Origin: Bacillota bacterium
Lineage (GTDB): Bacteria > Bacillota > Clostridia > Tissierellales > Sedimentibacteraceae
DNA length: 64,000 nt
Reading direction: 5' to 3'
Assembly (NCBI GenBank): GCA_023453025.1
Contig: JAEXUD010000005.1
Span: forward strand, 1-64,000
The notes beneath the pieces were generated by a model. That model saw nothing but the letters and a program-made list of their open reading frames with translations, ran no database searches and was not told the origin of the DNA. Made by a program: the position numbers and the translations under genes. Positions 41,563 through 49,983 of this stretch are shown here, in pieces (the stretch's first letter is position 1; each line of letters starts with the position of its first letter).

Positions 41563-42396
41563 TTACATCCAATTAATTTCTGCCTTTTTTCTCGGAACAG
41601 TCCTATAATACTTATTGTCGGTATATCCCAACAGCAATGATGTTACAACAACCTTGTTGTCTGAAATATTCAGAAGTTCTCTTATATTTTTGTTATGCGA
41701 TGCAAATGAGAAAAATCCGTTAAAGCAAACACCCAGATTCAATGCATCTGCCATTGTCTGCATATTGGCAGCTGCCAGCCCTCCGTCAATATATGGGTTA
41801 AAGGATAAATTCTTATCTCCTAAAACAACAATCATAGCCGGTGCATTAAAAAACAAGATATCATTTCCATATTTATTGTATTGTCTGTGCATCATTTTCC
41901 ACATTACTGAATATCTTTTTTTCTGACTGTCAAGAGGATCATTTTCGTTTGGTTCATAGCTGCATGCCATATCATTAAGAGTATCAAGAGTTAATTTTGT
42001 CAGCTGACTTATCTTGTCCTGAACGACCACAAAGCTGACAGGCTGCCTGTTCCCGCCGCTGGGAGTAAACCTTCCTGCTTCGATTATTTCTGACAGCTTG
42101 TTTTTTTCTACAGACTTGTCCTTAAACTGTCTGATACTTCTTCTGTACTTTATAGAATTTAATACCTTTCCCGGTTCAATAAAAAATTCATCTTTATTAT
42201 AGCTTATAACCTCATTCATATCATAATCATCTATAATTACGGCGTTTTGAGGACATACAGCAATACAGTGCCCGCAGTTTAAACAGGATTTGTACAAAGG
42301 GCGTGCCTTTCCCTCAATAATTTTAATATCTTTGCATTGACAATCATTGACGCAAAGACCGCAGCCAATACAATTTTCTAAATTAATTCTTATCAT
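41563..42396 (-). CDS. Ferredoxin-nitroreductase fusion protein
   Basis: A 277-residue protein with an N-terminal 2x4Fe-4S ferredoxin domain (NCIGCGLCVNDCQC near residue 7, SCLNCGHCIAVCPQ near 35) joined to a C-terminal nitroreductase FMN domain (SIKYRRSIRQFKDKSV near 83, GRFTPSGGNRQPVSFVVV near 110, ALNLGVCFNGFF near 215). This architecture is common in clostridia and methanogens. The fused ferredoxin would feed electrons from the ferredoxin pool to FMN. Substrate unknown. It is a separate gene from the nitroreductase at 13579. Confidence 0.88.
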   Translation of the reverse strand: MIRINLENCIGCGLCVNDCQCKDIKIIEGKARPLYKSCLNCGHCIAVCPQNAVIIDDYDMNEVISYNKDEFFIEPGKVLNSIKYRRSIRQFKDKSVEKNKLSEIIEAGRFTPSGGNRQPVSFVVVQDKISQLTKLTLDTLNDMACSYEPNENDPLDSQKKRYSVMWKMMHRQYNKYGNDILFFNAPAMIVVLGDKNLSFNPYIDGGLAAANMQTMADALNLGVCFNGFFSFASHNKNIRELLNISDNKVVVTSLLLGYTDNKYYRTVPRKKAEINWM

Positions 42397-42846
42397 TTTT
42401 AATTCCTTTCGATTTATTATAGTTTATCAAAAAATATATTAAATTTTCTGCTTTATTTAACAACACAATATCTTCGCACAAAATATCAGCTTGATTTTAT
42501 TATATCATCTATAACAAACTCAAGCTATACCATATTTGAATTAATTATTTAGTTACCTTTATGTTATGGCTTTTCTCTTTCCAGCCTGCCCATCTTTGAA
42601 TACTGATAAGTTAGATATTTTTACAGCGAAAGTAATTCTTTTCTATTAATTTCTTAGAATTTAGTGTACAATATAAAAACAACATTCAGGATTATATCTT
42701 TAGAATCGACTGACAAGCGAAAATCCATCCTTATTATTGCATCCCGTTTGTTCAAATAAAAAAATTTATCAGCATATATAATGAATCGAATATTACCAGA
42801 CAGATTTTTATGCACATATATACTATAGGAGGTATTATAAATAATT
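42397..42846. other. Divergent intergenic region, no strong signal
   Basis: This 450-base AT-rich gap separates the ferredoxin-nitroreductase gene from the sigma-54 activator gene. I see no sigma-54 promoter, no strong palindrome and no credible gene. A minus-strand frame at 42654-42902 overlaps the activator start and lacks a ribosome site. An AGGAGGT at 42827-42833 lies 13 bases before the activator ATG, a longer spacing than usual. Confidence 0.5.
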
Positions 42847-44232
42847 ATGGTTGACAATTTAGGCCTATTAAAACAAGCCTTAGAGGCATTTCCTAATTTC
42901 ATTGTCGTTGATGCAGAAGGTATAATAGTTTATATGAACAACATATATGCCAGACTTTTGGGAATACGCCAAGATGATGCAATAGGAAAACATGTAAGTA
43001 AAGTAATACCAAATACACGTATGGATATAATTGTAAAAACCGGTGTGGCTGAATATGGTTCTATAATGAAATTTTATGATCATGAAAAAAAGGAATATGT
43101 TACATTAGTTTGTAATAGGATTCCTATGTTTTCTGATGGTAAGATAATAGGAGCTGTTGCAGCTACTACTTTAAATAATATTTTTGAAGTTGATATGCTT
43201 TACAGTGAAATTGAACGAATGAAACAAGAAAACAGGAACATGGAAGAAAAATTGAATTCCTATAAAATGAATTCAAGCCCTCTTGAAAATATTATCGGTA
43301 CATCAGAGGCTATAAAAGAAATCAAGAAGTATATTGTTGACTACGCTAAATCAAATCTTCCAATTCTTCTAACCGGAGAAACCGGAGTTGGCAAAGAAGT
43401 ATTTGCAAATGCAATCCATCAATCAAGCAACCGCTTTTTAAATAACTATGTTAAAATCAATTGTGCAGCTATACCTCATGATTTATTGGAATCAGAATTA
43501 TTTGGATATGCAGGAGGGGCCTTCTCCGGTGCGGAAAAAGGCGGTAAAGTAGGAAAATTTGAATTGTCTAACAATGGTACAATATTACTTGATGAAATTG
43601 GTGAGATGCCTATTTCTCTTCAGACAAAGATACTGCGTGTATTGCAGGAAAATGAACTAGAACGAATAGGCAGTATAAAAACCATTAAGCTTAATTTACG
43701 AGTAATATGCAGCACTAATAGTGATCTGGAAGGATTAGTTGAAAAAAAATTATTCCGTGAAGATTTATATTACCGAATTAACGCTGTAAAAATTACGATA
43801 CCGCCGCTAAGAGAACGTTTAGCAGATATACCTGCTTTAAGCAGTCACTTTATTAATAAAATTAATTCGATAGAAATGTTAAACGTTAAAGGAATTTCCG
43901 AAAACGTGTTAAATATTTTTAAAAAATATAGTTGGCCGGGTAATGTACGTGAATTGGAACATACCATTCATAGAGCAGCTGTATTATGCAAAGATAATAT
44001 TATACAGGAAAAACATTGTAATTTCTTTATAGATAAAGTCTATAAAAATAAGTATAAAAATACTTCTAAAAACAACAGTTTAAAAAGCATGACATCCAGC
44101 ATTGAAATTAATGCTATAATAGATGCATTAAATAAATCACATGGAAACAAATCTGAAGCGGCTAAATTATTGAACATAGACAGGAGCCTTTTATACAGTA
44201 AAATTAAAAAATATAATATCGATATAAAATAA
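42847..44232 (+). CDS. PAS-domain sigma-54-dependent transcriptional activator
   Basis: A 461-residue enhancer-binding protein. An N-terminal PAS domain (residues about 5-112: FPNFIVVDAEGIIVYMN) is followed by a coiled linker, the AAA+ domain with Walker A GETGVGKE (177-184), the sigma-54 contact loop GAFSGA (224-229, a Thr to Ser variant of GAFTGA), Walker B GTILLDE (244-250), and a C-terminal Fis-type helix-turn-helix (GNKSEAAKLLNIDRSLLYSKI). It must activate a sigma-54 promoter. One lies 150 bases downstream of its stop with a perfect palindrome between, so the following operon is its target. The ligand sensed by PAS is unknown. Confidence 0.93.
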   Translation: MVDNLGLLKQALEAFPNFIVVDAEGIIVYMNNIYARLLGIRQDDAIGKHVSKVIPNTRMDIIVKTGVAEYGSIMKFYDHEKKEYVTLVCNRIPMFSDGKIIGAVAATTLNNIFEVDMLYSEIERMKQENRNMEEKLNSYKMNSSPLENIIGTSEAIKEIKKYIVDYAKSNLPILLTGETGVGKEVFANAIHQSSNRFLNNYVKINCAAIPHDLLESELFGYAGGAFSGAEKGGKVGKFELSNNGTILLDEIGEMPISLQTKILRVLQENELERIGSIKTIKLNLRVICSTNSDLEGLVEKKLFREDLYYRINAVKITIPPLRERLADIPALSSHFINKINSIEMLNVKGISENVLNIFKKYSWPGNVRELEHTIHRAAVLCKDNIIQEKHCNFFIDKVYKNKYKNTSKNNSLKSMTSSIEINAIIDALNKSHGNKSEAAKLLNIDRSLLYSKIKKYNIDIK

Positions 44233-44239
44233 TAATTCG

Positions 44240-44275
44240 AACAATCCTTCAAATGAGAACGAGGGTTGTTTTTTT
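44240..44275 (+). terminator. Intrinsic terminator of the activator gene
   Basis: AACAATCCTTC (44240-44250) pairs with GAGGGTTGTT (44261-44270), including G-T pairs, and is followed by a T-run. It separates the activator transcript from the sigma-54-controlled operon. Confidence 0.75.
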
Positions 44276-44290
44276 ATTGACTTCATATAA

Positions 44291-44313
44291 AACTGTAGTT
44301 AATTACTACAGTT
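44291..44313. promoter_or_regulatory. Upstream activator site, perfect 9+9 bp palindrome
   Basis: Arms AACTGTAGT and ACTACAGTT are perfectly complementary around TAATT. The centre is 93 bases upstream of the -12 element, a normal enhancer distance. It lies next to the gene of the Fis-type activator and is the obvious binding site for it. Confidence 0.85.
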
Positions 44314-44381
44314 GTGATGTAAATATTAACACTTTATTTAAATCTGCAATTGAGAATATCAGTAAATAAGGACTTTTCGCC

Positions 44382-44398
44382 TTGGCATAGAAATTGCT
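44382..44398 (+). promoter_or_regulatory. Sigma-54 promoter of the hydroxyacid operon
   Basis: TTGGCATAGAAATTGCT fits the -24/-12 consensus, with the GG and GC doublets ten bases apart; the only deviation is T for C in TGGCAC. Transcription would start near 44409, about 43 bases before the first gene. Confidence 0.88.
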
Positions 44399-44451
44399 TT
44401 AATTAACTCTGAAAGCTTTCAATTAAAAAAATAATGAAAAGGAGGAATGTC

Positions 44452-45393
44452 ATGATAAAAAATATTAGTGTTTTGGGTGCCGGCACAATGGGACACGGTA
44501 TAGCAAATGTTTTTGCAATGAATGGTTATAAAGTTAACCTTTATGAAAAACATGAAACCGTCCGTCATAGTGCGATAGAAAAAATTAAATCCGAATTAGA
44601 ATTTATGGTTAGTGAAAATTATTTTCCGGAATCAAAAGTCTTAGATACATTATCAAATATCACACTTTTTTCTGATTTAGCTGAAGCTGTTAAAGATGCA
44701 GATTATGTAATTGAAGCTACACCTGAGATATTAGAGTTAAAACAAGCTTTATTTAAACAGCTTGATGAATTATGTCCTAAAAAAACTATTTTTGCCAGCA
44801 ACACTTCAAGTCTGCCTTTGCAGGATATAATGGCTTTACTGCCTGATGAAAGAAAATCACGTACAATGATCTGTCATTGGTACAATCCTGCTCATTTACT
44901 TCCAATAGCAGAACTGTCTTATTTTGGCAATATGAACGAAGAGATATTTGATGAAGTATATGAACTTTACTGTAATTCCGGTAAGAAACCTGTTAAAGTG
45001 CTTAAGGATATTCCAGGTCTTATAGCTAACAGAATGTTACATGCTTTAGCCAGAGAAGTATTCACATTAATAGAAATGGGCGCTGCTTCTCCGGAAGATA
45101 TTGATAAGGCATTGAAGTTCGGTCCGGGATTCAGAAGTGCAACTACCGGAATGCTGGAAGTAGCAGATATGGGTGGTCTTGATATCTGGTGCACCGTTGA
45201 AGACGGATTATTTAAAGAACTAAACAACTCTGATAAAGCATGTGATATGCTTAGAGGCAAGGTAAAAGAGGGAAAGCTGGGCTTAAAAACCGGAGAAGGT
45301 TTTTATAAGTATTCAGATGATTTAAAGGGCAAGGTACAAGGTGAATTTTTTAAACGATTAATAATTCAATTAAAGGCAAGCACAAATTATTAA
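44452..45393 (+). CDS. 3-hydroxyacyl-CoA dehydrogenase family, probable 3-hydroxyacid dehydrogenase
   Basis: A 313-residue NAD-dependent dehydrogenase with the Rossmann motif LGAGTMGHGIA at residues 8-18, ASNTSSLP near 115-122, and the catalytic His in HWYNPAHLLPIAE (His142). Classical 3-hydroxybutyryl-CoA dehydrogenases have HFFNP at this point; HWYNPAHLLP is the form seen in relatives that act on free 3-hydroxy acids such as carnitine or gulonate. ATG 44452 is chosen for AAAGGAGG at 44438-44445; an earlier ATG has no site. It is first in the operon and would supply a 3-keto acid to the next gene product. Confidence 0.82.
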   Translation: MIKNISVLGAGTMGHGIANVFAMNGYKVNLYEKHETVRHSAIEKIKSELEFMVSENYFPESKVLDTLSNITLFSDLAEAVKDADYVIEATPEILELKQALFKQLDELCPKKTIFASNTSSLPLQDIMALLPDERKSRTMICHWYNPAHLLPIAELSYFGNMNEEIFDEVYELYCNSGKKPVKVLKDIPGLIANRMLHALAREVFTLIEMGAASPEDIDKALKFGPGFRSATTGMLEVADMGGLDIWCTVEDGLFKELNNSDKACDMLRGKVKEGKLGLKTGEGFYKYSDDLKGKVQGEFFKRLIIQLKASTNY

Positions 45394-45418
45394 AAAATTA
45401 TATTTAAGAGGTATTTAT

Positions 45419-46321
45419 ATGAATAAAGTAATAATTACTGCTGCTATAACAGGAGCAGTGCATATTCCCAGTATGTCGGAATATTTGCCGATAACACCCG
45501 AGCAAATTATAAGTGAAGCAGTAGCAGCTAACAAGGCAGGAGCTGCTGTCGTACATCTGCATGCCAGGAATCCTGAAACAGGACAGCCCACAGGAAGTCC
45601 TGAACTGATGAAGCAAATAGTCGATGGCGTTAAGGATAAATGTGATGTGGTCATCGGTATAACTACAGGCGGAGCAATCGGAATGACATCCGAAGAAAGG
45701 CTGGCTGCGGTACCTGTTTGCAAAACCGAATTAGCTTCTTGCAATGCCGGCTCTGTGAACTTTTGCTTCTCTCCGATAGCAGAGAAAATAAAAACTCCAA
45801 AATTTGATTGGGAAATTCCGTTCGTAAAAAACACATATAACGTACCATTTGCCAATACGTTTCAAGGCATTGAAGATTATATAAGCATAATGAATAAGAA
45901 TGGAACAAAACCGGAGTTTGAAGTTTATGATGTAGGTATGATAAGTAATATTGCATACTTTGTTTCAAAAGGGAATCTGAAGGGACCTGTTTACATCCAA
46001 TTTGTATTAGGAGTTATGGGTGGTTTACCTGCTACGGTTGATAACCTTTTATTCCTATATAATACTGCAAAGCAAATACTGGGAAATAATTTTGTATGGT
46101 CATGCGCTGCAGCCGGTAAAAATCAATTTGATATAACTACAGCAGCAATGATACTTGGCGGAAATATAAGAGTAGGATTAGAAGATAATTTATACATTTC
46201 AAAAGGCGTTTTGGCAAAATCAAATTCAGAACCCGTTCAAAAGGTAAAAGAAATTGTTGAATCATTAGGACGTCAAGTTGCTACCCCTAATGAAGCAAGA
46301 GAGATACTTTTTCCAAATTAA
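45419..46321 (+). CDS. Beta-keto acid cleavage enzyme (BKACE, DUF849, Kce-like)
   Basis: A 300-residue TIM-barrel metal enzyme of the 3-keto-5-aminohexanoate cleavage family. The zinc ligands HLHAR (His46, His48) match the HxH of Kce, and ITAAITGAVH, GITTGG and a C-terminal VGLEDNLY are all family motifs. BKACE enzymes condense a beta-keto acid with acetyl-CoA and release acetoacetate and a new acyl-CoA. The side-chain specificity cannot be read. It follows the dehydrogenase by 25 bases and precedes a GntP permease, giving a self-contained route for one 3-hydroxy acid. Confidence 0.88.
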   Translation: MNKVIITAAITGAVHIPSMSEYLPITPEQIISEAVAANKAGAAVVHLHARNPETGQPTGSPELMKQIVDGVKDKCDVVIGITTGGAIGMTSEERLAAVPVCKTELASCNAGSVNFCFSPIAEKIKTPKFDWEIPFVKNTYNVPFANTFQGIEDYISIMNKNGTKPEFEVYDVGMISNIAYFVSKGNLKGPVYIQFVLGVMGGLPATVDNLLFLYNTAKQILGNNFVWSCAAAGKNQFDITTAAMILGGNIRVGLEDNLYISKGVLAKSNSEPVQKVKEIVESLGRQVATPNEAREILFPN

Positions 46322-46356
46322 TAAAACAAAAATTTAAATATGGAAGGTGAGTAATA

Positions 46357-47667
46357 ATGATTGGCATTTTAGGTTTAATAATAAGTCTTATATTTATAGT
46401 GATAAGTGTATATAGAGGATGGCACATTATACCGGTCTCAATAATCGGAGGATTATTTGTTGCAATTACAAATGCTATGGATATATGGCCTGCTATATCT
46501 GAAAGCTACGCTTCTGGCCTTAGCAATTATGTAGGCTCATATTTCACAATTTTTATATTGGGAGCATTCTTTGGCGAATTAATGAGTGTTACCGGTTCAG
46601 CAAAGGCAATTTCATACAAACTGATGGACGTAATGGGCGTAAAAAGGGCGCCGTTAGCACTTGTCATAGCAACATTACTTCTTACTTATGGAGGAGTAAA
46701 TTCATTCATTGTTGTATTTACATTGTATCCGATAGCTGTTGTATTGTTTAATGAAGCAAAACTCCCAAGACGTATACTTACAGGATGTATATTTCTTGGA
46801 CTTGCTACAATTACACAATCCAGCTTTCCAGGTACACCATCAATTCAAAATCTGATACCTGCAAACTTTTACCACACACCGCCGACTGCAGCTCCATTGC
46901 TTGGATTGACAGCATCTGCCATTTTCTTTGTAGTAGGCATGTGGTACCTTAACCGACAAATTAAAATTGCAAGGAAAAACGGTGAAGTCTTTGTTCCGAT
47001 ATCAGCAGACAACCTTAATAAAATTGAAGGCACTGACATCAGAGCAGATTTACCTGACTGGAAGATTGCGCTGGCACCGGTTCTTGTTGTAATTATTTTA
47101 ATTTTAACATTAAGCAAGTCTCTCCCTGCACTTTACGCGGTTTCAATCGGTTTGACGGCAGCTATTATCACAACATATATACTCAATTGGAAAAATATCG
47201 AAAACCCTGTCGGAACAATGTCGAAAGGCTGTGTTGCAGGTATAATGCCGTTATTAAATACATCTGCTATAGTAGCATATGGATCATTAGTAAAGGCATC
47301 CCCTGCCTTCCAGGATTTTGTGGCATTAGCCATGGGATTAGATTTCAATCCATATATCACAGGAGCATTAGGTGTTAATATTATTGCGGGTATAACAGGA
47401 TCTTCATCAGGCGGCCTGACAATATTCCTGGAAAATATGGGTGAATTTCTATTGCAAAAGGGAGCAGACCCTGCTGCTATGCATAGAATCCTGTCAATAG
47501 CTTCCGGCGGCTTAGACACATTGCCTCATAACGGCGCAGTTGTAACTATACTTACCGTATTAGGTACAACACACAAGGAATCATACAGGGATGTGGCAGT
47601 TGTCTGTGTAATGCTGCCAATCCTGGTAACAGTAGTAGTAGTTGGAATGGCAATTGTATTATATTAG
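46357..47667 (+). CDS. GntP-family carboxylate/gluconate permease
   Basis: A 436-residue membrane protein with about 12-13 hydrophobic segments. GntP-type features are the opening ILGLIISLIFIVISVYRGWH, YGGVNSFIVVFTLYPIAVVLF near residue 110, FPGTPSIQNLIPANFYHTP and the late SGGLDTLPHNGAVVTILTVLG. The family imports gluconate and other hydroxy acids, including hydroxybutyrate-type compounds. GAAGGTGAG precedes the ATG. Its place as the last gene of the dehydrogenase-BKACE operon argues that it imports the 3-hydroxy acid used there. A bidirectional terminator follows. Confidence 0.87.
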   Translation: MIGILGLIISLIFIVISVYRGWHIIPVSIIGGLFVAITNAMDIWPAISESYASGLSNYVGSYFTIFILGAFFGELMSVTGSAKAISYKLMDVMGVKRAPLALVIATLLLTYGGVNSFIVVFTLYPIAVVLFNEAKLPRRILTGCIFLGLATITQSSFPGTPSIQNLIPANFYHTPPTAAPLLGLTASAIFFVVGMWYLNRQIKIARKNGEVFVPISADNLNKIEGTDIRADLPDWKIALAPVLVVIILILTLSKSLPALYAVSIGLTAAIITTYILNWKNIENPVGTMSKGCVAGIMPLLNTSAIVAYGSLVKASPAFQDFVALAMGLDFNPYITGALGVNIIAGITGSSSGGLTIFLENMGEFLLQKGADPAAMHRILSIASGGLDTLPHNGAVVTILTVLGTTHKESYRDVAVVCVMLPILVTVVVVGMAIVLY

Positions 47668-47700
47668 TAAAAAAATAATATACAAATTAATTTCATCTCA

Positions 47701-47740
47701 AAATAAGAAGCTCAATTATAATAATATGAGCTTCTTATTT
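47701..47740. terminator. Bidirectional terminator after the hydroxyacid operon
   Basis: A perfect 14-bp stem, AAATAAGAAGCTCA (47701-47714) and TGAGCTTCTTATTT (47727-47740), with a 12-base loop. A and T runs lie within the stem ends on both strands. It serves the GntP gene and the convergent HD-domain gene. Confidence 0.88.
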
Positions 47741-47766
47741 GTTCTGACAAATTTAGTATAGCTTTG

Positions 47767-48426
47767 CTACAGCAGCTCCACTTCATTTATGACCAGCTTG
47801 AATCTGAGCTTCAAAAACTCTGCTGCTCTTCTGCAAAGGAGCATTCTGCCTAAAAATATTTCAAAGTAATCCATGATCGTGAAAAGCTCTGTATCTATCT
47901 TCAAATGCAGGACTGCAAATTTATTATCTGTATCTATAACTAGTGTAGATGATTCTACAGAATAGTTTACCCTGTCATGTATGTCAAATGTGGCAAGTTC
48001 CCGGTTTCTTACCCTTGAACGGCGAACGTCTGACTTGTCCGCCAGTATCAGTGCCGCTGCCACTTCATTCACAGGCACGGCCGTTGATTCGTCATGATTG
48101 CCTATGGCTGATATGATGGTTGCAGTTTCTGCAACATCCATTCCCATTTTATCTAGTATACGAAATGCCATTATGGCTCCGCTTTGAGCGTGGTCAACTC
48201 TGTTAACCACGTTGCCTATGTCATGCATGTATCCGGCTATTCTTGCCAGCTCTGCTGTTCTTTCATCATAGCCGAGCTTTAACAGAATTTCCCGTGCATG
48301 GTTTGCTACCTTACCGACATGTGCAAAGGAATGCTCCGTATATCCCAATTCAACTAACGCCTCATCTGCTTTTTTTATGTATGTTTGAATTTCGTTACTG
48401 TCTTTTATATCTTTAAATGTAATCAT
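47767..48426 (-). CDS. HD-domain phosphohydrolase-like protein
   Basis: A 219-residue protein with a central HD domain: HSFAHVGKVANHARE near residue 36, the metal-binding GYMHDIGNVVN near 67, SAIGNHDESTA near 105 and ILADKSDVRRSR near 127. The C-terminal part (about 150-219) is a beta-rich segment of unknown role. HD proteins hydrolyse nucleotides or nucleotide second messengers; no further domain narrows this down. It is the last gene of a minus-strand run of housekeeping genes. Confidence 0.75.
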   Translation of the reverse strand: MITFKDIKDSNEIQTYIKKADEALVELGYTEHSFAHVGKVANHAREILLKLGYDERTAELARIAGYMHDIGNVVNRVDHAQSGAIMAFRILDKMGMDVAETATIISAIGNHDESTAVPVNEVAAALILADKSDVRRSRVRNRELATFDIHDRVNYSVESSTLVIDTDNKFAVLHLKIDTELFTIMDYFEIFLGRMLLCRRAAEFLKLRFKLVINEVELL

Positions 48427-48466
48427 TTTAATTTCCGTCCTACCTATATTAATTTACATAAATAGT

Positions 48467-49153
48467 TTATATGTCAAATAGATTAAATGGATATAAGCTT
48501 GGTAATGTTGATGTAAATTCTTTATATTCCTTTGTTTTAGGATGCTTGAAGCCAAATTTATATGACCAGAGAGCTATATTGGTGAAGTCCTTTTTCTTGA
48601 CAAATACTTTGTTGTACTTGTTGTCTCCCCAAATGGGAATACCTTCATTAGAAAGCTGGACTCTTATCTGATGATGCCTGCCGGTATATAATTTGATTTT
48701 CAGCATGGTTAATGTACTGTATTCTTCAGTTTCAACAGATCCAAGCATTTCGTATTCCAATTTTGCAAGCTTTGCTTGCTTGTCATATTCTGTGGTTATT
48801 TTGGACATATTAATGGTTTTTAGTTTCTTTATATAATCCTCTAAAACTGCTTCTTCGCTATCAGGCTTGCCGCATACTACCGTCAGATACTCTTTACGAA
48901 TTTCTCTTTGCTGAACCTGCCTTGATAATTCCTTGTTGGCAAATTCCGTCTTTGAAAATACAATGACTCCTCCAACAGGACGGTCCAATCTATGAATCAG
49001 TCCTAAGTATGGATTTGGTTCTTTACTGCTGATATACTTCAATGCTGCTGACATTAAATCTTCGTCGTTTGTTTTATCGCTTTGTGATGGTATGCCTTGC
49101 GGTTTTTCAAGGCAAAGAATATATTTGTCTTCATAAATTATTTTTAATTGCAT
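48467..49153 (-). CDS. RluA-family RNA pseudouridine synthase
   Basis: A 228-residue pseudouridine synthase without an S4 domain. The catalytic Asp lies in LIHRLDRPVGGVIVFSKT near residue 53, and TGRHHQIRVQLSNEGIP near 170 is the second conserved motif. It starts straight at the catalytic domain (LKIIYEDKYILCLEKPQGIP), so it belongs to the short RluA/RluC-like group acting on rRNA or tRNA. It lies 13 bases after the YbaK-like gene. Confidence 0.9.
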   Translation of the reverse strand: MQLKIIYEDKYILCLEKPQGIPSQSDKTNDEDLMSAALKYISSKEPNPYLGLIHRLDRPVGGVIVFSKTEFANKELSRQVQQREIRKEYLTVVCGKPDSEEAVLEDYIKKLKTINMSKITTEYDKQAKLAKLEYEMLGSVETEEYSTLTMLKIKLYTGRHHQIRVQLSNEGIPIWGDNKYNKVFVKKKDFTNIALWSYKFGFKHPKTKEYKEFTSTLPSLYPFNLFDI

Positions 49154-49166
49154 TTTATCTCCATAT

Positions 49167-49643
49167 TTATATTAAGTCTGCATATGCTGCTTCTGCTGCT
49201 GTAATCAGATCATCCGGCTTTATTATTATCTGTGTTCCTATTACTCCGGCACTGACTAAAATTTTATCCTGCAGCAATGCTGACTCGTCTATGAATGTTT
49301 TGTAGTGTTTTTTCATGCCTATGGGTGAGCAGCCTCCTCTTATATATCCTGTGTTTTTGGTAAGATCCTTTAAAGGAAGCATTTCTATATTTTTTTCTTC
49401 AGAAGCCTTGGCTGCTTTTTTTAAATCAAGCTCGTACTCTACCGGAATGCAGAATACATACAGCTCCTTGCTGTGTCCTGATGCTACTAATGTCTTAAAG
49501 ACAGCTTCTGGATTTTGGCCTGTCTTATGGGCAACTGATACTCCGTCTATGTGTCCGTCTTCGCACTCATACGACATGTGGTCATATTGGATATTTAAGG
49601 ATTCTAAAATTCTCATAGCATTAGTTTTATTAAATTTTTTCAA
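49167..49643 (-). CDS. Cys-tRNA(Pro)/aminoacyl-tRNA deacylase, YbaK/EbsC type
   Basis: A 158-residue single-domain editing protein. The YbaK fold motifs are AHKTGQNPEAVFKTLVASG near residue 35, VPVEYELDLKKAAKA near 64 and the GYIRGGCSPIGMKKHYKTFID stretch near 98, whose glycine loop and Lys are typical. It hydrolyses misacylated Cys-tRNA(Pro). TTTTCAAAT-type AT sequence but a clear GAGGTGATAA ribosome site precedes the start. Confidence 0.9.
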   Translation of the reverse strand: MKKFNKTNAMRILESLNIQYDHMSYECEDGHIDGVSVAHKTGQNPEAVFKTLVASGHSKELYVFCIPVEYELDLKKAAKASEEKNIEMLPLKDLTKNTGYIRGGCSPIGMKKHYKTFIDESALLQDKILVSAGVIGTQIIIKPDDLITAAEAAYADLI

Positions 49644-49695
49644 ATTATCACCTCAATTTATAAAATATTTGACGATGTGATTGCGCAGTATTTAT

Positions 49696-49983
49696 TTATA
49701 GCAATGACACTAAATAACTGTATATCTGATAATATATATAAATATTAAATAGCAGTGCAATAAATGTTATTGCAACAAAGCCGCGCTTTCTGGTCTTATG
49801 ATGGAATAATACCATAGCGGCAATGCTTCCAAGTACTCCTCCAAAAAAGCTTGCTGTATGGAGTGTCTTTTCCTGAATCCTCCACTTATCCTTTTTTGCC
49901 TTTTGTTTATCTAAAAAAAACAAAATAAACGATATGGAGTTTATCAAGCCAAAATAAATCAGAATATATTTTATATTATCCAT
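49696..49983 (-). CDS. DUF1294 family small membrane protein
   Basis: A 95-residue protein with three hydrophobic segments (about 5-22, 48-62 and 72-92). The FFLDKQKAKKDKWRIQE segment followed by TLHTASFFGGVLGSIAAM and HHKTRKRGF is the DUF1294 signature. Function unknown. The start overlaps the trmB stop by 8 bases, so it is translationally coupled to it. Confidence 0.85.
   Translation of the reverse strand: MDNIKYILIYFGLINSISFILFFLDKQKAKKDKWRIQEKTLHTASFFGGVLGSIAAMVLFHHKTRKRGFVAITFIALLFNIYIYYQIYSYLVSLL

Noticed and set aside
42654..42902. Minus-strand open frame of 82 codons in the intergenic region
   Set aside because: It overlaps the start of the sigma-54 activator on the other strand, has no ribosome site and no recognisable protein features.
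44452..46321. Lysine fermentation (kdd-kce) genes
   Set aside because: The dehydrogenase is of the 3-hydroxyacyl-CoA dehydrogenase type rather than a 3,5-diaminohexanoate dehydrogenase, and no aminomutase genes are present.
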